From VAZQ01 sp035293945 (GTDB taxonomy: Bacteria > Pseudomonadota > Alphaproteobacteria > Rhizobiales > Xanthobacteraceae), in the NCBI GenBank assembly GCA_035293945.1, contig DATGLV010000034.1, positions 62,001 through 126,000 of the forward strand: a stretch of 64,000 nucleotides of DNA. Direction: 5' to 3'. Positions 9,601 through 17,789 of the stretch are shown one piece after another. The notes below the pieces were generated by a model that was not told the DNA's origin, ran no database searches, and worked only from the letters and a program-made list of their open reading frames with translations. The position numbers were made by a program, and so were the translations under genes. The first letter of the stretch is position 1; each line of letters starts with the position of its first letter.

Positions 9601-9800
9601 AGCTGCGCAATCCTTTGGGCATCACCATCGTGGGTGGGCTGATCCTCAGCCAGATGCTGACCCTCTACACGACCCCGGTCATCTATCTGCAGATGGAATG
9701 GCTGCGCGCGAAGCTGACCGGCCAGGGGCCGGGGCTGTCGCAACCCGAGCTGCATCTGCCGATCGCGCCGGAGCCGTCGCAACGAGCCGCCGCCGAGTAG
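6585..9800 (+). CDS. RND efflux pump inner-membrane permease (MdtB-like)
   Basis: A proton-driven multidrug pump of the HAE1 family, about 1071 residues, with 12 expected membrane helices and two large periplasmic loops. The N-terminus SPFIRRPIATSLL and the TM4 segment FVVDDAIVMIENI, with the paired aspartates of the proton relay, are diagnostic. ILSTLPSAGVGALLAL and GIVKKNAIMMIDFA mark the second half. I chose the ATG at 6585 because GAGGGC lies just upstream and homologous proteins begin at this point; a GTG at 6558 is in frame but less likely. It is followed by a second, non-identical pump gene, so a MdtBC-like heteromeric trimer is likely. Confidence 0.94.
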   Translation: MSVSSPFIRRPIATSLLGIAVTLGGLLGYFWLPVSSLPQVDFPTIQVTTQLPGASPDIMAALVTAPLERQFGQIPSLSSMTSSSSFGVSQITLQFDLSRDIDSAAQDVQAGINAAGSTLPKALPYPPVYSKVNPADAPIITLALTSNTISLRQLSDLADSLLAQRLSELSGVGRVTVEGGLRPAIRIQADLARLASYGISMEDLRNVILGANVAGAKGSLDGMHQSYTIAANDQISAADAYRNVVVTYRNQAPVFLKDVAQVVDGLENNKVGGWYQAAPAVIVDIQRQPGANVIATVQRIQNELPRLQRAVPAGAKLTVVHDSTTTIRASIHDVQFTLILSVGLVIAVVLIFLRTVRATIIAGVALPLSLIATFGVMWFCGFSLDNLSLMALTIGTGFVVDDAIVMIENIVRHMEEGEEPFEAALEGAREIGFTVISLTLSLIAVFIPLLFMTGIVGRMFREFALTLSIAVVTSAVVSLTLTPMMCSRLLRHQFEGGGNAVTRRFHRLIDASVNGYRRSLEWVLEHQMLTLAVTLATLGATIALYVAIPKGFLPLQDTGLIYGVMEGGQDVSFVEMQRLRTEIETAIRKDPDVTGVVSVVGVTPLNATPNAARLAITLKPRDERSETVGPIIERLKRAVASVPGTVVYFQPVQDIQISTRTSRAQFQYTLTGTDANEVSSWAERLADSLRSSPVLVDVASEAQDNGLRMMVDVDRATASRLGVSMQTVVDSLDDAFGQRQISTIYAQANQYRVILEAAPQYQSDPNSLGKLYLPAAGVQAAAQQTSLTAGASPTQLLTTEGAAQVPLSAIAQLKYTTAPLVISHEEQFPAVTISFNLAPKAALSDAVAVISAAQQQIGVPTSVIGSYSGDAAEFSKSLAGEPWLILAAAVTIYIVLGVLYESFIHPLTILSTLPSAGVGALLALMLFNLDLSVVALIGIVLLMGIVKKNAIMMIDFALEAERVDGLSPRDSILQASLLRFRPIMMTTLAALFGALPLALESGTGAELRNPLGITIVGGLILSQMLTLYTTPVIYLQMEWLRAKLTGQGPGLSQPELHLPIAPEPSQRAAAE

Positions 9801-9802
9801 TG

Positions 9803-9957
9803 CACATGATCCGGAGAAGTGGACATCGGTTTCCCGCCTGCGCGAAGCCTTGGCACGGCTTTACCAGCTTGCTTTATGCTTCGGCGGGCGAAGGCAGGTC
9901 CGACACGTCCCGTCCCTGCGAAAGCGGGGAACATGCGCCAACGCAAGATGCACTCAG
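9803..9957. repeat. degenerate rhizobial dispersed repeats between the two RND pump genes
   Basis: The gap starts with CATGATCCGGAGAAGTGGAC and a CGGTTTCCCGCC continuation, which looks like the end of the common rhizobial palindrome (also seen at 44670-44714). It later has CCCTGCGAAAGCGGGGAACATG, a decayed version of the other frequent family. No gene is visible here. Confidence 0.4.
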
Positions 9958-12900
9958 ATGAACTTCTCCGAACCCTTCATCCGGCGGCCGATTGGCACCA
10001 CGCTCATCGCCATTGGCTTGTTTCTGGTGGGTGCGGTCGCCTACCAATTCCTGCCGGTCGCCAGCATGCCGACGGTGGACTTTCCCACCATCAGCGTCAC
10101 CGCCAACCGGCCCGGCGCCGATCCGGAGACGATGGCGGCCACCGTCGCCGCGCCGCTCGAGCGCCGCTTGGGGGAGATTCCCGGCGTCACCGAGCTCACC
10201 TCTCGCAGCTCGCTGGGCTTGACGCGAATTTCCATCCAGTTCGATCTCACCCGCGATATCGACGGCGCCGCGCGTGACGTGCAGGGCGCGATCAACGCAG
10301 CGATCGCCGATCTGCCGGGCGACCTGCAATCGACGCCCTCCTTTCGCAAATCGAATCCGGCCGCCATCCCTATCCTGATCCTGGCATTGACGTCGAAGAC
10401 CGTCGCGCCGAGCGCTATCTATGACGCCGCCGATAGCGTGGTGGCGCAGCGCCTGTCGCAGGTGAAGGGCATCGCCGAGGTCAGCGTCAACGGCGCCGAG
10501 CAACCTTCGATCCGGGTCAAGGTCAATCCGGTCGCGCTCGCCTCCATGGGGCTCGGCATGGAGGATGTGCGCACCGCGATCGCCAACTCGAACGCGGCCG
10601 GCCCGCTCGGGGTTTTCGACGGCCCTGGCCGCGCCACCACGATCGGAATCAACGATCAGCTGCGCGAAGCCTCGCAATACAATCCGGTGGTCGTGCGCAG
10701 CGCTGACGGCACCGTGGTCCGCCTGTCCGCCGTCGCTTCCGTCGAGCCGGGCGTGCGCAACACCTTGTCTGCCGGCTGGTACAACAAGCAGCCGTCCGTC
10801 CTCCTCGTCCTCACCAAGGACAACAATTCCAACGTCATCGAGACGGTCGACCGCGTTTACCAGGAGCTGCCCGACATCCAGCGCTATATTCCGGCCGGAA
10901 TCGACATCTCGGTCCTGTCGGACCGCACCAACACCATCCGGGCGAGCATCCACGACATGCAGCTCACGCTCGGCGCCACCGTGATGCTGGTCATGATGGT
11001 GGTGTTCGTGTTCCTGCGACGCATCGCGGCGACCGTCGCGGCCGGCGTTACCGTACCGCTGGCGCTGGCCGGCACCTGCGCGGCAATGTGGGCTGCCGGA
11101 TTCTCGATCGACAATCTCTCGCTCATGGCGCTCCTGGTGTCGGTCGGCTTCGTGGTCGACGATGCGATCGTCATGATTGAGAACTGCTTTCGCAACCTGG
11201 AAAAAGGCATGTCGCCGATGCAGGCCGCCTTCGAGGGCGCGCGGCAGATCGGCTTCACGGTCGTGTCCATCAGCATCTCGCTGATCGCCGCCTTCATCCC
11301 GCTCTTGTTCATGGGCGGCGTGGTCGGGCGCGTGTTCCGGGAATTCTCCGTCACACTTGCGTTCGCGATCCTGATTTCCACCATGGTGTCGCTGTCGGTC
11401 ACCCCGATGATCTGCGCGCATTTCGTGCGCAAGCCGCCTGGCGCGGATGCGACGCTGTTCGACCGCGTGGTCGAGCGGATCCTCTCCGTGATGGTCGGCT
11501 TCTATTCGCGCACGCTGCGCGCGGTGCTGCACCATCGCGTGCTCATGCTCTTTGTCATGACGCTGACGCTGGCGCTCACCGCCGCGCTCTACAACAGGAC
11601 CCCGAAGGGCTATTTCCCGCGTGACGATACCGGCCTGATAATGGGCGGCACGATCGCCTCGCCCGACATCTCGTTCCAAGCCATGTCGATCCTGCAGCAG
11701 AAGGCCGCCGATGTGGTGCTGTCCGATCCGGCGGTGTCCGGCGTCGGCTCATCGATCGGCAGCTCGAACTACAACTCCTCGGTCAATCGCGGATCGCTGT
11801 TCATCAGCCTGAAGCCGCTGGCAGAGCGCGGTGTCAGCGCCGAGCAGGTCATCAATCGCTTGCGCCCCAAGGTCGGCAACATTCCCGGATTGAGCGTCTA
11901 CATGTTCGCGCTCCAGGACGTGCGCAGCGGGGCGCGGCAAGCCGACTCCACCTACCAGTTCACGATCTGGGATCCGGATTACCAGGAGCTCGTCCATTGG
12001 GCGCCGATCGTCTACGAGAAGCTCCGGCGGGTCGACGGCATCACCGATGTGAGCACCGATCGACAACCCGGAGGGCTGCAGGCCAACGTCGTCATCGACC
12101 GTACTGCGGCAGCGCGGCTCGGGGTGCACATCCAGGACATCGACAATGCGCTCGATGACGCATTCGGGCAGCGGCAAATTTCAACCCTCTTCACCCAGCG
12201 CAATGAATATCGGGTGATCCTCGAGATCGATCCGCAATATCAGCGCGATCCGCTGGACATCAGTCAGATCTACGTCACGAGCTCCGGCGGCAGCGCGGCC
12301 GGGACCCAGGTGCCGCTCTCGGCCGTGACCCACGTGGTGCGCGGGCTGCAGCCGCTGGTGATCAATCATCAGGGGCAGTTCCCGGCGGCGACGATCAGCT
12401 TCAATCTCGTCGAAGGCAACACGCTGGAGCAGGCGACCGCCGACGTCGATCGCGCGGTGGCCGAGCTGCACATGCCGGACACCGTGCACGCCGATTTCGC
12501 CGGCGACGCCGCCGCCTATCGCAGCACTGCCATGGCGCAGCTGCTGCTCATCGGCGCAGCGCTGATCGCGGTCTACATCGTGCTCGGCGTATTGTACGAG
12601 AGCTTGGCCCACCCGCTGACCATCATCTCGACCCTGCCGTCGGCCGGGCTCGGCGCGCTCTTGGCGCTGCAACTGTTCCAGACCGAGCTGTCGCTGATCG
12701 CCTTCATCGGCATCATTCTGTTGATCGGCATCGTCAAGAAGAACGGCATCATGATGGTCGACTTCGCCCTCGCCGGCGAGCGCGAGCGCGGCCTCTCCTC
12801 CGAGCAGGCGATCTTCGAGGCCTGTTTGGCGCGGTTTCGGCCTATCATGATGACCACCATGGCGGCACTGCTCGGCGCCCTGCCATTGGTGATCGCGACC

Positions 12901-13104
12901 GGCCCGGGGTCGGAACTGCGCCGGCCACTCGGCATCACCATCGTGGGCGGCCTGTTGGTGTCGCAGATGCTTACGCTCTATACGACGCCGGTGATCTATC
13001 TCTGGCTCGACCGCCTGCATCGTCGGCTGGGCGGCAGGCGCGAGCGGCGCGAGCGCGGTTATCTGCTGCGCGCAGCCATGCGGGCGCTCGGAAGCGGAGC
13101 CTGA
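9958..13104 (+). CDS. RND efflux pump inner-membrane permease (MdtC-like)
   Basis: The second RND pump subunit, about 1048 residues. It begins MNFSEPFIRRPIGTTL, and TM4 carries FVVDDAIVMIENCFRN with the conserved aspartate pair. DDAFGQRQISTLFTQ and GIVKKNGIMMVDFA match the MdtC/HAE1 family. It differs throughout from the preceding pump, so this is an old MdtB/MdtC-type pair and not a fresh duplication. The ATG at 9958 is chosen because upstream codons in frame translate repeat DNA. The ribosome-binding site is weak (AAGATG), and the 157-bp gap before it is repeat-derived. Confidence 0.93.
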   Translation: MNFSEPFIRRPIGTTLIAIGLFLVGAVAYQFLPVASMPTVDFPTISVTANRPGADPETMAATVAAPLERRLGEIPGVTELTSRSSLGLTRISIQFDLTRDIDGAARDVQGAINAAIADLPGDLQSTPSFRKSNPAAIPILILALTSKTVAPSAIYDAADSVVAQRLSQVKGIAEVSVNGAEQPSIRVKVNPVALASMGLGMEDVRTAIANSNAAGPLGVFDGPGRATTIGINDQLREASQYNPVVVRSADGTVVRLSAVASVEPGVRNTLSAGWYNKQPSVLLVLTKDNNSNVIETVDRVYQELPDIQRYIPAGIDISVLSDRTNTIRASIHDMQLTLGATVMLVMMVVFVFLRRIAATVAAGVTVPLALAGTCAAMWAAGFSIDNLSLMALLVSVGFVVDDAIVMIENCFRNLEKGMSPMQAAFEGARQIGFTVVSISISLIAAFIPLLFMGGVVGRVFREFSVTLAFAILISTMVSLSVTPMICAHFVRKPPGADATLFDRVVERILSVMVGFYSRTLRAVLHHRVLMLFVMTLTLALTAALYNRTPKGYFPRDDTGLIMGGTIASPDISFQAMSILQQKAADVVLSDPAVSGVGSSIGSSNYNSSVNRGSLFISLKPLAERGVSAEQVINRLRPKVGNIPGLSVYMFALQDVRSGARQADSTYQFTIWDPDYQELVHWAPIVYEKLRRVDGITDVSTDRQPGGLQANVVIDRTAAARLGVHIQDIDNALDDAFGQRQISTLFTQRNEYRVILEIDPQYQRDPLDISQIYVTSSGGSAAGTQVPLSAVTHVVRGLQPLVINHQGQFPAATISFNLVEGNTLEQATADVDRAVAELHMPDTVHADFAGDAAAYRSTAMAQLLLIGAALIAVYIVLGVLYESLAHPLTIISTLPSAGLGALLALQLFQTELSLIAFIGIILLIGIVKKNGIMMVDFALAGERERGLSSEQAIFEACLARFRPIMMTTMAALLGALPLVIATGPGSELRRPLGITIVGGLLVSQMLTLYTTPVIYLWLDRLHRRLGGRRERRERGYLLRAAMRALGSGA

Positions 13105-13218
13105 ATACCGCCGCCAATTGCGGCAGCGGGCCTTCTCCTGCCAAATTTGCAGCGCATTGCGGTCAAATATCCGCGCCATCGGGATTCAAGCATCGGGCTT
13201 CCTGTCAGGGAGGGCTCG

Positions 13219-13842
13219 ATGTCTAAGCGCTTCACAAGATGTGCCCCCAAAGCGCGTCTGCTCGCAATAACAGCGGCGACCGCCATGCTTGCGTCCGCTC
13301 TATTGGCAACCGGCCTGGCCGCGCAGGCGGGCGACGACTGCCTCGCTGCGCCCGACCATACGCCGGGTGCGGGCGGCCACTGGTACTATCATCTCGATCG
13401 CGGCCGCGACCGCAAATGCTGGTATCTGGTCGAGCCGCAAGCGCGCGCCCCCGCCGCCGAACCTGCGCAACCAATCCAGCAACCGCCGGTGAGCCCGGCA
13501 CCGTCCGCGGCTCCCGCCGCCACACCGCCGGCCTTCGAGAGCTTCTTCTCGACCCTTTCGACGGGCTTCTCCGGCCAGCAGGGCACGCCGCCCCCACAGC
13601 CGCCGGCATCCAGCACCTACAGCACACAGTCCTTGCAGCCTGATGATGCCAATGGGCCGGCAGCGCCGGCACCCGCACGCACGACGCGGCGCACAGACGG
13701 AGACACCAGCCCGCCCGCAAAGCTGCATCACCCTGCACATCCCAATCCGGTGCAGGTCGCCGACCGCCCGGCAGCGCCGAGCGGCCAGTCGGACCGCGAT
13801 GCCTTGTTCCAGGAATTTCTGCGCTGGCGAGCGCGCCAGTGA
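13219..13842 (+). CDS. small exported Pro/Ala-rich protein with an HWYY...CWYL motif
   Basis: A protein of about 207 residues. The start ATG at 13219 follows a strong GGGAGGG site. A signal peptide is evident (positive N-terminus, then ALLATGLAAQA before GDDCLAAP). The mature part opens with a short conserved-looking region, HWYYHLDRGRDRKCWYL, with two cysteines (GDDC and KCWYL) that could pair in the periplasm. The rest is Pro/Ala/Thr-rich and probably disordered. Proteins with this HWYY...CWYL segment are, to my knowledge, common but uncharacterised in Bradyrhizobium relatives. It converges with the solute-binding-protein gene, 6 bp between stops. The function is unknown. Confidence 0.72.
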   Translation: MSKRFTRCAPKARLLAITAATAMLASALLATGLAAQAGDDCLAAPDHTPGAGGHWYYHLDRGRDRKCWYLVEPQARAPAAEPAQPIQQPPVSPAPSAAPAATPPAFESFFSTLSTGFSGQQGTPPPQPPASSTYSTQSLQPDDANGPAAPAPARTTRRTDGDTSPPAKLHHPAHPNPVQVADRPAAPSGQSDRDALFQEFLRWRARQ

Positions 13843-13848
13843 GGGCGG

Positions 13849-15027
13849 CTACCGATGCTGGACGATGATCTCGTCGAACAGCTTCGCCCACTTATCGCTT
13901 TCGTCCAACATCTGCGCCGGATCGATCACCCGGACCGGCATCTCTAGCGGCTTGACCTTCATGTTGGTGGGCGTGAAGTCGCGCGCCAGCAGCAGCCTCT
14001 GCGCATCGGACAGCATGAAATCGAGGAACAGGATCGCAGCATTAGGATGCGGCGCATGCCGCATCACCCCGGTGCCCAGGAAACGAGAGATGCCCGGAGG
14101 GATCATGTGGCCCTCGATTGGGGCCCCGCTCCTTTTCAGCTGATCGATCCTGTATTGGTAGGAGGTCAGCGAGAAGGGAACCTCGCCCGATATGACCATG
14201 TTGGCGAGCAGCGTGTGGCCCTTGCGTGCCGAGAGCCCGTTGGTGCGGACGAGGTCGCGGAAGAATTTCAGCCCCTTCTCTTCGCCCATCGCCGAGACCA
14301 CGGCCCCGAACCAGACCGAGTCCTCCCCGTCGATCCCGAGCTTGCCCTTCCACTTCGGATCGAGCAGGTCGGCGTAGCTCTGTGGCAGGTCGGCGGGCTT
14401 GATCAGATCGGTATTGTAGGCGCTGACGATGAAGTTAAGCCGGTCGCCGACCCATTCGCCGTGCGGCAAAAGGGCCGCCGGATTGAGCTCCGCAAGGTAA
14501 GGCGACTTGATCGCCTGCAACAGCTTCTCGCGATGCAGGGTCTCCATCTCGGCGGCGCTGGTTTCGATTGCGTCGACATCGAAGCGCCCGTTGCGGGCTT
14601 CCGCCACCGCGCGCTGCAGGATGTCCTCCGAGCTCGAGCGCCACAGCTGCAGCTTGATGCCGTACTTCTTCTCGAAGGCGCCGCCGAACACCTTCATATC
14701 CTCGAGCGTAAGCGAGGTGTAGAGCGTCAGCGTACCTTCCCGCTTGGCGCCGGCGATGAGGCGCGCCGTGCGGTCGGGCCCGGAATAGGCGGCAAGCTCG
14801 TCGAGCGAGCTTGACTGCGCTCTCGTCGGGGTAACGCCAAGATGAAGCGCGACTGCGACCAGCGCCGCGCAGCCGGCGACGGATAGACGGCCGAGCCAAT
14901 CGATGGCCGCCCGTCCGAGGGCCGCTCGTCCATGCGAAAGCCGGGAACCGGGGCTTTGAAAGCGCGCCGCATGCCCGCTTGCGCGGGAATGACCGGGGTA
15001 CCCTGGTCCTCCCGCGCGGGGGCCCAT
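13849..15027 (-). CDS. ABC transporter extracellular solute-binding protein (AfuA/FbpA-like)
   Basis: The periplasmic binding component of the importer encoded just upstream; 392 residues as drawn. After a hydrophobic signal (VAGCAALVAVALHLG) and an ARAQ-like cleavage region (TPTRAQ), the mature protein reads LIAGAKREGTLTLYTSLTLEDM...FEKKYGI, typical of the type 2 periplasmic-binding family that binds iron(III), 2-aminoethylphosphonate or organic acids. A clear double-tyrosine iron site is not seen. The first ~30 residues (GYPGHSRASGHAARF...) are translated repeat DNA, and no other ATG/GTG/TTG lies between there and the signal segment, so the true start is uncertain. It is the last gene of the EutA-permease-ATPase-bicupin-binding protein run. 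Confidence 0.88.
   Translation of the reverse strand: MGPRAGGPGYPGHSRASGHAARFQSPGSRLSHGRAALGRAAIDWLGRLSVAGCAALVAVALHLGVTPTRAQSSSLDELAAYSGPDRTARLIAGAKREGTLTLYTSLTLEDMKVFGGAFEKKYGIKLQLWRSSSEDILQRAVAEARNGRFDVDAIETSAAEMETLHREKLLQAIKSPYLAELNPAALLPHGEWVGDRLNFIVSAYNTDLIKPADLPQSYADLLDPKWKGKLGIDGEDSVWFGAVVSAMGEEKGLKFFRDLVRTNGLSARKGHTLLANMVISGEVPFSLTSYQYRIDQLKRSGAPIEGHMIPPGISRFLGTGVMRHAPHPNAAILFLDFMLSDAQRLLLARDFTPTNMKVKPLEMPVRVIDPAQMLDESDKWAKLFDEIIVQHR
14970..15025. repeat. dispersed GC palindromes at the 5' end of the solute-binding-protein gene
   Basis: CCCGCTTGCGCGGG (14974-14987) and CCCGCGCGGG (15011-15020) are small palindromes. They belong to the sort of repeat found widely in rhizobial genomes (GTCATTCCCGCG...GCGGG type). 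They overlap the apparent first codons of the binding-protein gene. Confidence 0.5.
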
Positions 15028-15030
15028 ACC

Positions 15031-16155
15031 TTAAGCCGACTTCGCCAGCGGCGGCAGGTCGGCGAGCTCTTGCGCGTAGGCTTGGTCCATGCGCGGCGTC
15101 ATGCCGTGCTTGGCAAGCTCGTCGGCGAACATCTTGCGCACGAACGGCGCCTCGTCTGCGTAATCGATCTGGTCACCACCGATGCGCCGGCTGATCCAGG
15201 CCTTGGGCACGCCTTGGGCATTGCGGATCGACACCACTTCGTGCTTGAGGGCGAGGTAGCGGGCCGGCTGCGTGCCCGAATTGAAATGCTGGTGGAACCA
15301 CATATTGGGCGGAACGATCAGCGTGCCGACCTCCCAGTCGTAACGCTTCGGCTCCTCACCCTCGGGCCACATCAGCGAATAGCCTTCGCCCGACAGAATG
15401 ATCACGTAGGCGCCGGGACCGTGCGCATGGCCCTTCTTGTAGGTGCCGGTCGGGAACTGTGAGATGTGGCTATTCATCGAGCCGCGCGCCATGCTGAAGC
15501 GAATATGGCCGCCGCCCGCGCCGCGCTCCTTGGCGCTGATGAGCGGCAGATTGATCGCATCGGCGACGAAATTGGTGCGGAGCAGGAGGCCGTCCTGCTC
15601 GCCCTTGGCGCTGAAATAGTCGGGCTCGCCGTTGAAACGGCTCTTGAAGTCGTGGTCGCAACCGAAAACGTAATCGATGTCCTCGTAAAGATTGATCACC
15701 GGCGGCGCATTGGTGACCGCCACATACCGCGCCGGCTCCTTTCCGGAGCCGTTGAAATGCTGATGCCAAGCGTTGAGCGGAATGGCGAACAGCGACCCCG
15801 CCTTCCACTCGAAGGTGATGCGCTTGCCCTCGTTGTTCCACACGGTGGTCGAGCCGCGGCCGTCGAGAACGAGGATCATCTCCTCGTAGAGCTGCCGATG
15901 CGGCTCGAGCTTCTTGCCGGGCGGAATCTCCATCACGTAGCTGTCGTTGGAGATGCGCGAAGCGTCGTGGTTGACGAAGACCGCATTGCCGCCGCGCCGC
16001 GCCCATGGCTTGAGCTCAACGGTGCGCAAATTGCGCACGTAGAGCGCCGGGATGATCTCAAGCCCCTCGTTCTTGATCCAGCGGGTGTACGGAGTTTCTT
16101 TTTCCGAGGCGAATTTCTTCGCCATCTCTTCCGAGACGAGGGCATTCTTGGCCAT
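15031..16155 (-). CDS. bicupin protein (ethanolamine ammonia-lyase-activating-protein-like)
   Basis: A cytosolic protein of 374 residues with two cupin barrels. The first has PHRQLYEEMILVLDGRGST near residues 85-105 and HQHFNG near 140. The second has KGHAHGPGAYVIILSGEG near 240 and WFHQHFNSG near 290. The His/Glu spacing fits a metal site in each half. An AAGGAG site precedes the ATG. Proteins of this type are, as I recall, labelled ethanolamine ammonia-lyase-activating in databases, which fits the EutA-like gene in the same operon; a ring-cleaving dioxygenase role (gentisate type) is an alternative. It sits between the ABC ATPase and the binding protein, 3 bp from the latter. Confidence 0.82.
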   Translation of the reverse strand: MAKNALVSEEMAKKFASEKETPYTRWIKNEGLEIIPALYVRNLRTVELKPWARRGGNAVFVNHDASRISNDSYVMEIPPGKKLEPHRQLYEEMILVLDGRGSTTVWNNEGKRITFEWKAGSLFAIPLNAWHQHFNGSGKEPARYVAVTNAPPVINLYEDIDYVFGCDHDFKSRFNGEPDYFSAKGEQDGLLLRTNFVADAINLPLISAKERGAGGGHIRFSMARGSMNSHISQFPTGTYKKGHAHGPGAYVIILSGEGYSLMWPEGEEPKRYDWEVGTLIVPPNMWFHQHFNSGTQPARYLALKHEVVSIRNAQGVPKAWISRRIGGDQIDYADEAPFVRKMFADELAKHGMTPRMDQAYAQELADLPPLAKSA

Positions 16156-16397
16156 GCAGTTCTCCTTGCGGTCTTAAGACTTCAGTTGCTCGTGACTTTA
16201 CTGCTAGTGATTTACTGCTAGTGATTTGGTCTGGCTGCCTTGCGGCTCGCTGCTTTCGGCTGCCCGATAGCAGCAAGCCCTAAAGGCTCTGTTTACGTCG
16301 CTTTGCATCGCGTCATTTACGTCGCGTCGCTTCAATTCTGGTTTCGCTTCATTTTCCTCGCAGACGGTCGCCATATCATCTTTCCGCCAGGGTGTCT
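16156..16397. other. intra-operon gap with short tandem repeats
   Basis: This 242-bp gap interrupts an otherwise tight operon. It holds two perfect copies of a 14-bp unit at 16197-16224 and repeated TTTACGTCGC motifs at about 16292 and 16316. No open reading frame with recognisable content is present, and no terminator hairpin with a T-run was found. Confidence 0.5.
16197..16224. repeat. 14-bp tandem direct repeat, two perfect copies
   Basis: TTTACTGCTAGTGA occurs at 16197-16210 and again at 16211-16224, followed by a partial third copy (TTT). It lies 41 bp upstream of the bicupin start. It could be replication slippage or a regulator site. Confidence 0.7.
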
Positions 16398-17729
16398 CTA
16401 GTGCCGCCTCGGCGGTTCGGGGTTTGTAGTCCCAGCCGATGCGGTTCCGGCAGTGGCCGCACCCGCAGAAGCCGTGTCGGCTTGCGTGCCTAAGACCGGG
16501 GCACCGGCGGGCGGCTGCGGCAATGCCGCCTTCGTGGCCGCCCTCGGCACAGTCTCTTCCGACTTGGAGATTTCCGGCGGGGACGAGGTTGTCGATGCAG
16601 GCGCTGCCTTGACCGAAATCGCACCCGTGGCGGCCGGGATGGCGACGCATTTCTCCGTCTTCAGCCGCAAGTAGATCGAGTCCCCGACCGGCGTGCGCAG
16701 CGATGGATGCGCCCGCGCCAGCAGCACGACATCGCCCACCTTGACCTGGAAATCCAGGTGCTCCCCAAGGAAGTCCTTGGCAACCACAACGGCCTTGCAC
16801 AAATTGTCGCCACTGGCCGCCTGCAGGGGCGCTTCCGAGAGCTCCACGTCCTCCGGCCGTACCGAGACCGTCACCGCATCGCCCTTGGCAACTCCCTGGC
16901 TCGCCTGCACGCGCAGCGGACCCATGCCGCAGCCGACCAGGCAACGGCCGCTGCCCTCATCAACGCTGCTCACCGTGGCGCCGATGAAGTTGGTGGTCCC
17001 GACGAAGTCGGCAACGAACTGGTTCGCGGGCTGCTCGTAGATCTGTCGCGGCGTGCCGATCTGCACCACCCGGCCGTCGTTCATCACTGCGATCTCGTGC
17101 GACAACGCCAGCGCTTCGCTCTGATCGTGGGTGACGTAGACGGTGGTAAGGCCCAGCTCCCGCTGCAGGCGCTTGAGCTCCGAGCGCATCCGGTCGCGCA
17201 GCTTGGCGTCGAGATTGGACAGCGGCTCGTCGAGCAGCAACAGCTGCGGCTCCATCACCAGGGCGCGCGCAAGCGCGAGCCGCTGCTGCTGGCCGCCAGA
17301 GAGCTTGGTGGCCTCACGGTCTACCAATTGATCGAGCTGCACCGCCTCGAGCACCCGCATGACCCGCGCCTTGATGTCCTTCTTGGGCAATTTGCGCACC
17401 TGCAGCGGGAACGCGGCGTTCTGGAATACGTTCATGTGCGGCCAGATCGCATAGGACTGGAACACCATGCCGAAATTGCGCTTGTTCGGCACGACGAAGA
17501 TCTGCTTGGCCGAGGAGTACATGATCTTGCCGGCGACCTCGATTTCCCCGGCACTCGGCCGCTCCAGCCCGGCGATAGAGCGCAGCGTCGTGGTCTTGCC
17601 GCAGCCTGAAGGCCCCAGCAGCGTGAACAGCTTGCCATTGGGCACGTCGAAGCTGACGTCTTGGGCCGCCCTGACCACGGTCCCGCGTTCGCCCGGATAT
17701 TCGGTAAACAGAGATCGCACACTCAGCAC
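16398..17729 (-). CDS. ABC transporter ATP-binding protein with low-complexity C-terminal tail
   Basis: The importer ATPase, 443 residues. Walker A GPSGCGKTT is at 39-47, the signature LSGGQQQR near 142, and Walker B LLLLDEP near 162 followed by SNLDAK. A TOBE-type domain lies at about 240-360. The last ~80 residues are an Ala/Pro/Thr/Ser-rich tail (TSSPPEISKSEETVPRA..., GAATAGTASAGTTNPEPP) that is not part of the normal fold and makes the protein longer than the usual ~350-370. It belongs with the permease 60 bp upstream and the binding protein downstream. The substrate is probably organic, judged by neighbours. Confidence 0.92.
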   Translation of the reverse strand: MLSVRSLFTEYPGERGTVVRAAQDVSFDVPNGKLFTLLGPSGCGKTTTLRSIAGLERPSAGEIEVAGKIMYSSAKQIFVVPNKRNFGMVFQSYAIWPHMNVFQNAAFPLQVRKLPKKDIKARVMRVLEAVQLDQLVDREATKLSGGQQQRLALARALVMEPQLLLLDEPLSNLDAKLRDRMRSELKRLQRELGLTTVYVTHDQSEALALSHEIAVMNDGRVVQIGTPRQIYEQPANQFVADFVGTTNFIGATVSSVDEGSGRCLVGCGMGPLRVQASQGVAKGDAVTVSVRPEDVELSEAPLQAASGDNLCKAVVVAKDFLGEHLDFQVKVGDVVLLARAHPSLRTPVGDSIYLRLKTEKCVAIPAATGAISVKAAPASTTSSPPEISKSEETVPRAATKAALPQPPAGAPVLGTQADTASAGAATAGTASAGTTNPEPPRRH

Positions 17730-17789
17730 GTTTCATCCCCGTTGCAGAATTTGTTTGAGCACCGTTCGTGCCCTCGCCAATTCCTCGGC

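Noticed and set aside
16197..16224. CRISPR-like repeats
   Set aside because: There are only two adjacent 14-bp copies with no spacers. They are a simple tandem repeat.
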